DNA of 64,000 nucleotides from Pseudomonas sp. StFLB209 (GTDB lineage: Bacteria; Pseudomonadota; Gammaproteobacteria; Pseudomonadales; Pseudomonadaceae). The DNA lies in NCBI RefSeq assembly GCF_000829415.1, contig NZ_AP014637.1, forward strand, positions 3,241,001-3,305,000, in the 5' to 3' direction. A program made the translations under genes and the position numbers. A model generated the notes under the pieces. The model was not told the origin of the DNA. It did not search any database and saw nothing but the letters and a program-made list of their open reading frames with translations. Positions 57,729 through 64,000 of this stretch are shown piece by piece (the first letter of the stretch is position 1; every line of letters starts with the position of its first letter).

Positions 57729-59090
57729 TCAGAATTCGTGATCGGCGTTATCCGGGTTCAGGTCGGTGATGCCCAGCTTGCCAGCGGCTTGCTCGATGGC
57801 ACCGGTCTGTTTGACCAAGGCTGCGATGGCGTCACGCACCACCTGGTTGCCTTCGGTGTTGCCGGCAGCGATCAACTGGTCGAAATGCTCGCCCTTGTTC
57901 GCGCGGTCAACCAGGACCTGCAGTTTGGCCTGGGTGCTGTCCAGGTCGGCGCGCAGGGTGGTGTCGGTGGCTGCATCGGCCTTGGCGACCAGCGACGACA
58001 GGCTCGGGCCGCTGATCTTGGTGCCGTCGGTACGGGTGTATTCGCCCAGGTAGACGTTACGGATACCCAGACCATTGTAGTAATGCGAGTTGTGGGTGTT
58101 GTCGCTGAAGCAGTCGTGCTCGTCTTCGCTGGAGTTGGCTTCCAGCGCGACTTTCATGCGCTCGCCGGCCAGTTCGCCGAGCGACAGGCTGCCCATGCCG
58201 AACAGGATCTTGCGCAGACCGTTTTCGCCGGACTCGCCTTCCAGGGTTGCACGGTAGTTGTCAGCAGCGCCCGGCTTCCAGTTGTTGACCATCTCTTCGA
58301 GGTCGGTTACCAGCAGCTCGGTCACCGCCTTCAGGTAGGCGCGGCGACGCTCATTGTGGCCGCCGGTGGCGCCAGCGCCTTCGAGGTAATCAGTGGCCGG
58401 ACGCTCACCGGCACCAGGGCCGTTACCGTGCAGATCCTGACCCCACAGAAGGAATTCGATGGCATGGTAGCCGGTGGCAACGTTGGCCTCCGAACCGCCC
58501 AGTTCATTGAGGCTGGCCAGCGTCTCGGCAGTGATTTCCTTGACGTCTACCTTGTCTTCGCCTACCTGAATCTCGGTATTGGCGATGATGTTGGCGGTGG
58601 CGCCCGGGTTGCCCAGCGCGTGCTGGTAATCCTTGGCGACGTAGTCGATCAGGCCTTCGTCCAGCGGCCAGGCGTTAACCTGACCCTCCCAGTCATCAAT
58701 GATGGTGTTGCCGAAGCGGAACACTTCGCTCTGCATGTAAGGCACCCGCGCAGCCAGCCACGCATCGCGAGCGGCCTTGAGGGTCTTGTCGTTCGGGGTG
58801 GCGAGGAATTCGTCGATGGCCGTCTGCAGCTTCTTGGCACCGGCTTCGGCGTCGCTGAACACCGCATAAACGATACCGGCGTAGTTGGCGACTACGGCTT
58901 TGGCAGCGGTTTCGTCCAGTTGCGAGGCAGAAGCGGCTGCCGGCGCGGCAGCAGGAGCCGCTGCGGCCGGTGCAGTGGCTGGAGCGGGGCTGGCGGCTGG
59001 CGCTGCTGCTTTGTCCTTGCCTTCGCCGCAACCGGCGAGAGAGATAGCGATGGCCAGCAGACTGGCATAAGCCAGGGGCGTACGAATCAT
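57729..59090 (-). CDS. icmP: Imelysin-family iron-regulated lipoprotein (IcmP-like)
   Basis: A 453-residue periplasmic lipoprotein. The signal peptide ends in SLAGC (lipobox, Cys21), followed by an Ala/Pro-rich linker of ~45 residues. The imelysin domain has the metal-site motif GYHAIEFLLWGQD (G-x-H-x-x-E) and the segment SDNTHNSHYYNGLGIRNVYL. P. aeruginosa IcmP (PA4370) is the insulin-cleaving membrane protein; its family is now seen mainly as iron-uptake related, and the protease activity is doubtful. ATG at 59088-59090 begins the signal peptide; an in-frame upstream stretch is not used. It has its own terminator at 57678. Confidence 0.92.
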   Translation of the reverse strand: MIRTPLAYASLLAIAISLAGCGEGKDKAAAPAASPAPATAPAAAAPAAAPAAASASQLDETAAKAVVANYAGIVYAVFSDAEAGAKKLQTAIDEFLATPNDKTLKAARDAWLAARVPYMQSEVFRFGNTIIDDWEGQVNAWPLDEGLIDYVAKDYQHALGNPGATANIIANTEIQVGEDKVDVKEITAETLASLNELGGSEANVATGYHAIEFLLWGQDLHGNGPGAGERPATDYLEGAGATGGHNERRRAYLKAVTELLVTDLEEMVNNWKPGAADNYRATLEGESGENGLRKILFGMGSLSLGELAGERMKVALEANSSEDEHDCFSDNTHNSHYYNGLGIRNVYLGEYTRTDGTKISGPSLSSLVAKADAATDTTLRADLDSTQAKLQVLVDRANKGEHFDQLIAAGNTEGNQVVRDAIAALVKQTGAIEQAAGKLGITDLNPDNADHEF

Positions 59091-59150
59091 GACGAAATCC
59101 TGCGTCTGGGAAAGGGGGGAGGGCGCCGGGCGCCCTGAAAACTGCGACAT

Positions 59151-59170
59151 GATGCGAAAGATTTGCATTC
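59151..59170 (-). promoter_or_regulatory. Possible Fur box upstream of icmP
   Basis: On the minus strand gaatgcaaatctttcgcatc contains the palindromic halves ATGC…GCAT and is similar to the 19-bp Fur consensus (GATAATGATAATCATTATC), with several mismatches. It lies 61-80 bp upstream of the icmP start. Imelysin operons are commonly Fur-repressed, which makes it worth testing. Confidence 0.35.
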
Positions 59171-59278
59171 GGTGTAAAGGCATAACGCCGGTAAACATTC
59201 GTGTTGGTCGCAAACGGATGTAACTAATGTTTACAGGATGGCGGGATACAGTGTGCCAGAGGTGTCTATCAGCGGGAC

Positions 59279-61330
59279 TCAGAACGCTGGCGCACTGCTG
59301 CGTCTGGCCTGCTTCAGATAAGCCAGCAACTCACGACTCGGCAGCGGCTTGCTGTAGTAGTAGCCCTGGCCTTCATGGCAACCCTCGGAGATGACGTAAG
59401 CTTCCTGCTCGGCGGTTTCCACCCCCTCGGCGATGACCTGCATGCCCAGGCTCTTGCCCAGCTGGATGATGGCGCGCACGATGGTCGCATCATCATCGTC
59501 ATCGATCAGGTCTTGCACGAAGCTCTTGTCGATCTTGATCTTGTCCAGCGGCAGGCTCTTGAGGTAACTCAGTGATGAGTAACCGGTGCCGAAATCGTCG
59601 ATGGCAATCAGGGCGCCGGAGCGGCGCAGGCTTAGCAGGTGTTGTGCGGCAGTGTTGATGTCTTCCATCAGGCCGGTTTCGGTGACCTCCAGCTCCAGGC
59701 TGCGTGGCGGCAGGCGGTAGATTTGCAGCAGGTTGTTGACCACCCGCGGCAGCTCGCTGTGGTGCAACTGTACGGTCGACAGATTGACTGCCATGCGCAG
59801 TTCGCAGAAGCCTTGATCGTGCCATTCACGCAACTGACGGCAGGCCTGGTCGAGCACCCATTCACCGATGGCGATGATCGTGCCGTTCTGTTCCGCCAGC
59901 GGAATGAACACATCAGGCGGGACCATGCCGTGTTCCGGGTGCTGCCAGCGGATCAGGGCTTCAACGCCCATGATCGAATGATCGCGATAGCTGACCTGTG
60001 GCTGATAGACCAGATACAGCTGATTGCGCGGCAAGGCTTCGCGCAGGTCTTTTTCCAGTTCGCGGCGACGGCGCATTTCGCTGTCGACACTGGCGATATA
60101 GAACTGATAGCGGTTGCGCGAGCGGGTCTTGGCGAGGGTCATGGTCTGTTCGGCTTTTTGCAGCAGCTTTTCAGTGCTGTCGCCATCCTCTGGATAGAGG
60201 GTGATGCCGATGGTGGCGCGCAGGCGGATTTCCTGCTGTTCCAGCGCAAAGGGAGCTTCCAGGCCATCGAGAATGTTCTGGGCCAGCTCGGCGGCCTCAT
60301 AGGGCTGTTCAATATCCGCCTGGACCAGTGCGAACTGGTCGCCGCCCAGCCTGGCCAGTGCCCCCAGCCGACCGCTGTGGGTCCGCAGACGATCAGCCAG
60401 GGCCAGCAGTAACTGGTCGCCAGCCTGATAGCTGAATTGCTCGTTGATACCCTTGAAGTCATCCAGGCCGACACAGAGCACCGCCACGCGGTGCTGCTGG
60501 CGGCCGGCGGCGTCCAGGATCTGATCCAGTTGCTGCTGCAATTGCAGGCGGTTGGGCAGCCCGGTGAGAAAGTCGTACTGGGCCATGCGTTGCAGGCTGT
60601 TTTCCGCCTCATGGCGCAGATGAGTATTGCGCTCTATGGAGGCCAGCAACTGGTTGGCGGTATTGATCCACAGGCCCAGCTCGTTTCTTTCGTGGCCTTT
60701 TAATTGAGGAAGCTGATGTTCGCTTGGCCGGTCAGGGTTGATCTCGGTCAGTGCCTCGATAATCTTCGATAGCGGTTTGGTGAGCATCCAGTGATAGACC
60801 AGATACAGCACCAACCCCATGGCCAGTGCGCGCAACGTCCCGGAGAGGAAGATGATCAAGGCGCTGGTCAGGAAGCTTTCACCATAGTGGGCGGTGTCAA
60901 GGGTGATGCGCAGGTCGCCGTAGTATTCACTGTACGGTGCACGGCCGGTCAGTTGGGTGGTGAAGCTGCGTTCCTGGCCAAGAATCAGGTCAGTCAGCCA
61001 ACGGCTGGACGAACTTTTGAGGGGGCGTTCCTTTTCGGCCAGCAAGGTCTCGTTGGGGTGGCCGATTGAGGCCTGGCGCACCGAAGCGTCCTGAAACAGA
61101 CCTTCAATGACCTGCATGCCCATTTCCCGGTCCAGGCTGTACACCGCTTGGGTCGACGGGTCGCGAAACATATCAAGGATGCGTTCGGCATCGGCGGCGA
61201 CCGTCTGCCGCGTCTTGTAGGCATCGAAGACAATCTGGGCGCAACTCAACACAACGCCTACCAGCAGCGCTGAAAGCAGTACGACGCGCAAGAGCTTCAC
61301 TGACAGGCTGTGTTTGAGTTCCAGCTTCAA
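59279..61330 (-). CDS. bifA: Cyclic-di-GMP phosphodiesterase BifA (GGDQF-EAL)
   Basis: A 683-residue membrane protein. TM1 (~13-32) is followed by a periplasmic loop (~33-155), TM2 (~157-180), a HAMP-like linker, a GGDEF domain with the degenerate motif GGDQF (329-333), and an EAL domain with EALIRW (457-462), ELEVTETGLMED and DDFGTGYSSLSYL. The EAL residues for Mg2+ and c-di-GMP binding look intact, while GGDQF suggests no cyclase activity, as known for P. aeruginosa BifA (PA4367), which promotes swarming and biofilm dispersal. Its position between the imelysin gene and sodB matches PAO1. Its upstream sequence (61331 onward) carries the promoter region. Confidence 0.95.
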   Translation of the reverse strand: MKLELKHSLSVKLLRVVLLSALLVGVVLSCAQIVFDAYKTRQTVAADAERILDMFRDPSTQAVYSLDREMGMQVIEGLFQDASVRQASIGHPNETLLAEKERPLKSSSSRWLTDLILGQERSFTTQLTGRAPYSEYYGDLRITLDTAHYGESFLTSALIIFLSGTLRALAMGLVLYLVYHWMLTKPLSKIIEALTEINPDRPSEHQLPQLKGHERNELGLWINTANQLLASIERNTHLRHEAENSLQRMAQYDFLTGLPNRLQLQQQLDQILDAAGRQQHRVAVLCVGLDDFKGINEQFSYQAGDQLLLALADRLRTHSGRLGALARLGGDQFALVQADIEQPYEAAELAQNILDGLEAPFALEQQEIRLRATIGITLYPEDGDSTEKLLQKAEQTMTLAKTRSRNRYQFYIASVDSEMRRRRELEKDLREALPRNQLYLVYQPQVSYRDHSIMGVEALIRWQHPEHGMVPPDVFIPLAEQNGTIIAIGEWVLDQACRQLREWHDQGFCELRMAVNLSTVQLHHSELPRVVNNLLQIYRLPPRSLELEVTETGLMEDINTAAQHLLSLRRSGALIAIDDFGTGYSSLSYLKSLPLDKIKIDKSFVQDLIDDDDDATIVRAIIQLGKSLGMQVIAEGVETAEQEAYVISEGCHEGQGYYYSKPLPSRELLAYLKQARRSSAPAF

Positions 61331-61692
61331 GTGGTCATTCCTTAATCCGTTTCGGGAACCTAGCGTTCTTCGATAACCATTCGAACTGCCTGTGGTTCAA
61401 GGAGCGACTCATCAGGCTCGCCCACTCGCGACGTATGCCGACCGGTTTGCGGGAGTCGGGCATATCACTGTGTCGGACACACAGGTATGGAACTTGAGCG
61501 GGAACCAGCAAAATACAAAAAGTGACATTACTACGCTATCGCTTTCTGATGAGCTAAAAAGTGTGCCTCTATTCTAGTCTGTGACGGGCTGCTCAATCTT
61601 TTTCCCGTTTTTTTCATAACCCGCCTGCCAGAGCGTCCGGCGGTCACCGGTGTGCGCCAAGGCGCAAAAAAGGGTGCCAAAATGCAGACAAC
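61331..61692. other. Intergenic region between bifA and the sodB terminator
   Basis: 362 bases upstream of bifA and downstream of sodB (both minus strand), with no convincing gene. A palindrome tgcgccaaggcgca (~61653-61667) lies near the sodB end. The rest contains no clear promoter pair; the bifA promoter should be here. Confidence 0.45.
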
Positions 61693-61719
61693 AAAAAACC
61701 CGGACGCGCCGGGTTTTTT
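61693..61719 (-). terminator. Rho-independent terminator after sodB
   Basis: A stem aaaaaacccgg / ccgggtttttt with a five-base loop (acgcg), T-rich in both directions, lies 18 bp after the sodB stop. It is symmetrical, so it could also work on the plus strand. Confidence 0.9.
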
Positions 61720-61736
61720 GTTGGGGGAGCGGGGAA

Positions 61737-62318
61737 TCAGGCAGCGTACTGCTGAGCCACGAAGTCCCAGTTGACCAGGTTCCAGAACGCTTCAACGTAC
61801 TTTGGACGCAGGTTGCGGTAGTCAATGTAGTAAGCGTGTTCCCAGACGTCGCAGGTCAGCAGCGGGGTGTCGCCGTTGGTCAGCGGGTTGCCGGCACCGA
61901 TGGTGCTGGCCAGCGCCAGGCTGCCGTCGGCTTTCTTGACCAGCCAGCCCCAGCCGGAACCGAAGGTGCCGATGGTGACCTTGCTGAACTCTTCCTTGAA
62001 TTTTTCGAAAGAGCCGAACGAGCTGTTGATGGCATCGGCCAGTGCGCCGGTAGGCTCGCCGCCGCCATTTGGCGACAGGCATTCCCAGTAGAAAGTGTGG
62101 TTCCAGACCTGGGCCGCGTTGTTGAAGATACCGCCCGAAGAAGTCTTGATGATTTCTTCCAGGGTCTTGCCTTCGAACTCGGTACCAGGGACCAGGTTGT
62201 TCAGGTTCACGACGTAGGTGTTGTGGTGCTTGTCGTGGTGAATTTCCAGGGTTTCAGCGGAAATGTGCGGCAGCAGTGCGTCTTTGGCATACGGCAGCGG
62301 CGGCAATTCAAAAGCCAT
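61737..62318 (-). CDS. sodB: Iron superoxide dismutase SodB
   Basis: A 193-residue Fe-SOD starting [20 protein letters not shown]. Metal ligands are visible: His in [12 protein letters not shown], His in [20 protein letters not shown], and Asp/His in [19 protein letters not shown] and the Ala/Gln pattern suggest Fe rather than Mn. It detoxifies superoxide in the cytoplasm. The start codon overlaps nothing; AAGGAGA (plus strand tctccttt, 62326-62333) is a strong ribosome-binding site. Gene order bifA-sodB-argO-argP matches PAO1. Confidence 0.98.
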   Translation of the reverse strand: MAFELPPLPYAKDALLPHISAETLEIHHDKHHNTYVVNLNNLVPGTEFEGKTLEEIIKTSSGGIFNNAAQVWNHTFYWECLSPNGGGEPTGALADAINSSFGSFEKFKEEFSKVTIGTFGSGWGWLVKKADGSLALASTIGAGNPLTNGDTPLLTCDVWEHAYYIDYRNLRPKYVEAFWNLVNWDFVAQQYAA

Positions 62319-62515
62319 GGTCTATCTCCTTTCAGGTCGAGTGCGTCAATCGCTGGGCCGCTCACGGTGCGGCCGTTCAACAACGTTGCGCCGGGAGTTT
62401 TCCACTCTTATGCGGCGCAGGTCCCGGATCATAGCACCGGGCCTGCGGCTTAACCACGTAACAACTGTATGGAATAGAGGTTCCGCTGCCGTATCCAACG
62501 CACCCTTTAATCGAT

Positions 62516-63118
62516 TCAAACATTGCGTATCAGTTGTATGGCGACACTGAACATCATCACCGCGACCATCAGGTCGACCAGCCGCCAGGTCGTTGGGCGG
62601 GCCAGCCAGGGCGCCAGCCATGCAGCCCCGATCGCCAGTGCGGAAAACCACATCAGCGATGCGCTGGCAGCGCCGGCAACATAAGCCCCCGGCACACTCT
62701 GCTGGGCCCCTAGCGAGCCGATCAACAGTACGGTATCGAGATACACATGGGGGTTAAGCAGTGTCACGGCCAGCGCGCTGAGCAGCACTGCCCGCCGCGA
62801 GCGCGTCCCCTGACCGGCACCGTGCGCCAGGCTCTGTCGGGCGCAGGCGCGGCGCAAGGCTTGCAAACCATACCAGGTGAGAAACAACACCCCGCCCCAA
62901 CGGGCGACGGTCAGCAGGGTGGGGTTCTGCATCAGTACGCTGGCCAGACCGAACACGCCGACGGCGACCAGCACCGCATCGCAGAAGATGCACAGCAATG
63001 CCACCGGCACATGGTGCTCACGGCGCAATCCCTGGGCCAGAACAAAGGCATTCTGGGTGCCGATCGCCATGATCAGGCCGAGGGCGACCAGCAGGCCGTT
63101 AAAATAGCTTTGCCACAT
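62516..63118 (-). CDS. argO: Arginine/lysine exporter, ArgO/LysE family
   Basis: A 200-residue inner-membrane protein with six hydrophobic segments. It starts MWQSYFNGLLVALGLIMAIGTQNAF, typical of ArgO/LysE (G-x-x-N-x-F-V), followed by CIFCDAVLVAVGVFGLA and LLNPHVYLDTVLLIGSLG. It exports basic amino acids, arginine in E. coli. The divergent regulator argP next to it controls argO in other bacteria. ATG at 63116-63118 is preferred because it starts the first TM segment; a longer upstream frame (to 63199) adds 27 residues that look non-family. Confidence 0.9.
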   Translation of the reverse strand: MWQSYFNGLLVALGLIMAIGTQNAFVLAQGLRREHHVPVALLCIFCDAVLVAVGVFGLASVLMQNPTLLTVARWGGVLFLTWYGLQALRRACARQSLAHGAGQGTRSRRAVLLSALAVTLLNPHVYLDTVLLIGSLGAQQSVPGAYVAGAASASLMWFSALAIGAAWLAPWLARPTTWRLVDLMVAVMMFSVAIQLIRNV

Positions 63119-63211
63119 GATGAGAGTGTCCAGATCCGGGTTTTGACTGGCGATTCTGCGCAGATTGCCTGTATAAGAAAAATCAATCATCGTCATCACT
63201 CATTAGGAAAA

Positions 63212-64000
63212 ATGATGTTCGATTACAAACTTCTCGCGGCGCTGGCAGCAGTGGTCGAACAGGCCGGTTTCGAGCGCGCAGCGCAGGTGTTGGGGTTATC
63301 CCAGTCAGCTGTCTCACAACGCATCAAGCTGCTGGAGGCGCGGGTCGGTCAGCCGGTGCTGGTGCGCACTACGCCGCCGGGGCCAACCGATATAGGCCGG
63401 CGCCTGCTCAACCATGTCCAGCAGGTGCGCTTGCTGGAGCGCGACCTGCAAGGCCAGGTTCCCAGCCTGGATGAAGACGGCCTGCCCGAGCGGCTGCGTA
63501 TCGCACTCAATGCCGATAGCCTGGCCACCTGGTGGGCGGCGGCGGTGGGTGAGTTCTGTATTGCCCATCGGTTGATGCTGGACCTGGTGGTCGAGGATCA
63601 GGAGGTGGGCCTCAAACGCATGCGCGCCGGCGAAGTGGCAGCCTGTGTGTGTGCCAGCGAGCGGCCGGTGGCCGGTGCCCGCAGCCTGCGGCTGGGTGCG
63701 ATGCGCTACCTGGCGTTGGCCAGCCCGCGCTTTATCGCCCGGCATTTTCCCGATGGCGTCGAAGCGGCGAAGCTGATTCAGGCACCGGTGCTGGTGTTCG
63801 GCCCTGACGACACCTTGCAGCATCGCTATCTGGCCTCACTTGGTCTGCACGACAGTTTCGAGCATCATTTGTGCCCGTCCTCGGAAGGCTTCGTGCGTAT
63901 GCTGGAGGCCGGACTGGGGTGGGGGCTGGTGCCTGATCTGCAAGTGGTCGAACAGTTGCGCGGCGGACAACTGGTGGATCTGTTGCCCGGGCACAGTATC
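63212..64000 (+). CDS. argP: LysR-family regulator ArgP (partial, 3' end outside window)
   Basis: 263 codons are visible and the frame runs off the right edge, without a stop. The N-terminal winged helix-turn-helix reads LAALAAVVEQAGFERAAQVL and LSQSAVSQRIKLLEARVGQP, followed by the effector-binding domain. ArgP (IciA) activates argO transcription in response to arginine and lysine. It is divergent from argO with 93 bp between them, the usual regulatory layout. Start: ATG 63212, preceded by AGGAAAA, with a second ATG immediately after. Confidence 0.93.
   Translation, partial: MMFDYKLLAALAAVVEQAGFERAAQVLGLSQSAVSQRIKLLEARVGQPVLVRTTPPGPTDIGRRLLNHVQQVRLLERDLQGQVPSLDEDGLPERLRIALNADSLATWWAAAVGEFCIAHRLMLDLVVEDQEVGLKRMRAGEVAACVCASERPVAGARSLRLGAMRYLALASPRFIARHFPDGVEAAKLIQAPVLVFGPDDTLQHRYLASLGLHDSFEHHLCPSSEGFVRMLEAGLGWGLVPDLQVVEQLRGGQLVDLLPGHSI

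Noticed and set aside
57738..59138. A 466-codon open frame antisense to icmP
   Set aside because: Shadow of icmP; Gly/Val-rich without domains.

Overview
The window is a chromosomal segment of a gamma-proteobacterium of the genus Pseudomonas, probably from the fluorescens/putida side. The evidence is gene content and order: ftsA-ftsZ-lpxC ... dciA-secA-argJ ... yajQ-mscS-ampG ... fxsA-groESL-colRS ... icmP-bifA-sodB-argO-argP. As I recall it, this is close to P. aeruginosa PAO1 around PA4364-PA4408. No tool was run; synteny and family statements are from memory, and motifs and coordinates were read from the sequence.

Layout. (1) 1-2590: the end of the division/cell-wall cluster (ftsA end, ftsZ) and lpxC (lipid A). 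(2) 2591-20334: an accessory O-polysaccharide locus placed between lpxC and dciA. It has a JUMPStart/ops-like leader, a complete five-gene UDP-ManNAc(3NAc)A pathway (wbpA, B, D, E, I types), an ABC exporter (wzm/wzt, with an unusually long Wzt), a 985-residue methyltransferase/coiled-coil/glycosyltransferase fusion, three more GT4 glycosyltransferases, an AsnB-like amidotransferase and a membrane-anchored protein of unknown function. Together they suggest an ABC-exported, uronic-acid-containing, probably amidated glycan whose end is capped by the fusion protein and read by the Wzt C-terminus. (3) 20344-31888: core genes dciA, secA, argJ, a MutT/ThiE-like protein, a cobalamin adenosyltransferase, an orphan sensor kinase, panE, yajQ and mscS, with a MITE-like element at 26382-26578. 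(4) 32063-33325: a complete IS481-type insertion sequence sitting exactly in the loop of a perfect 10-bp hairpin, with a 6-bp target duplication. (5) 33438-46028: ampG, an alkyltransferase-like gene, a DUF481 outer-membrane protein, an SDR, a HugZ-like protein, fxsA, groESL behind a heat-shock-type promoter, colRS followed by a ColR-box-controlled LPS-modification operon, and an orphan PspA-like gene.

(6) 46067-59090: a periplasmic iron-related cluster (imelysin lipoproteins, di-haem DUF1111 protein, DUF1513 protein). It is split by a type VI secretion module on the minus strand: a DUF4123 adaptor, a 1161-residue MIX-motif/VasX-like effector with C-terminal membrane segments, and three tandem candidate immunity genes with an exact 1147-bp period. 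The three copies are nearly identical except for a window of about 50 codons in their N-terminal membrane segments. This module is the most interesting part of the window. (7) 59279-64000: bifA (c-di-GMP), sodB, an ArgO/LysE exporter and the start of argP.

No tRNA, rRNA or CRISPR array was seen.
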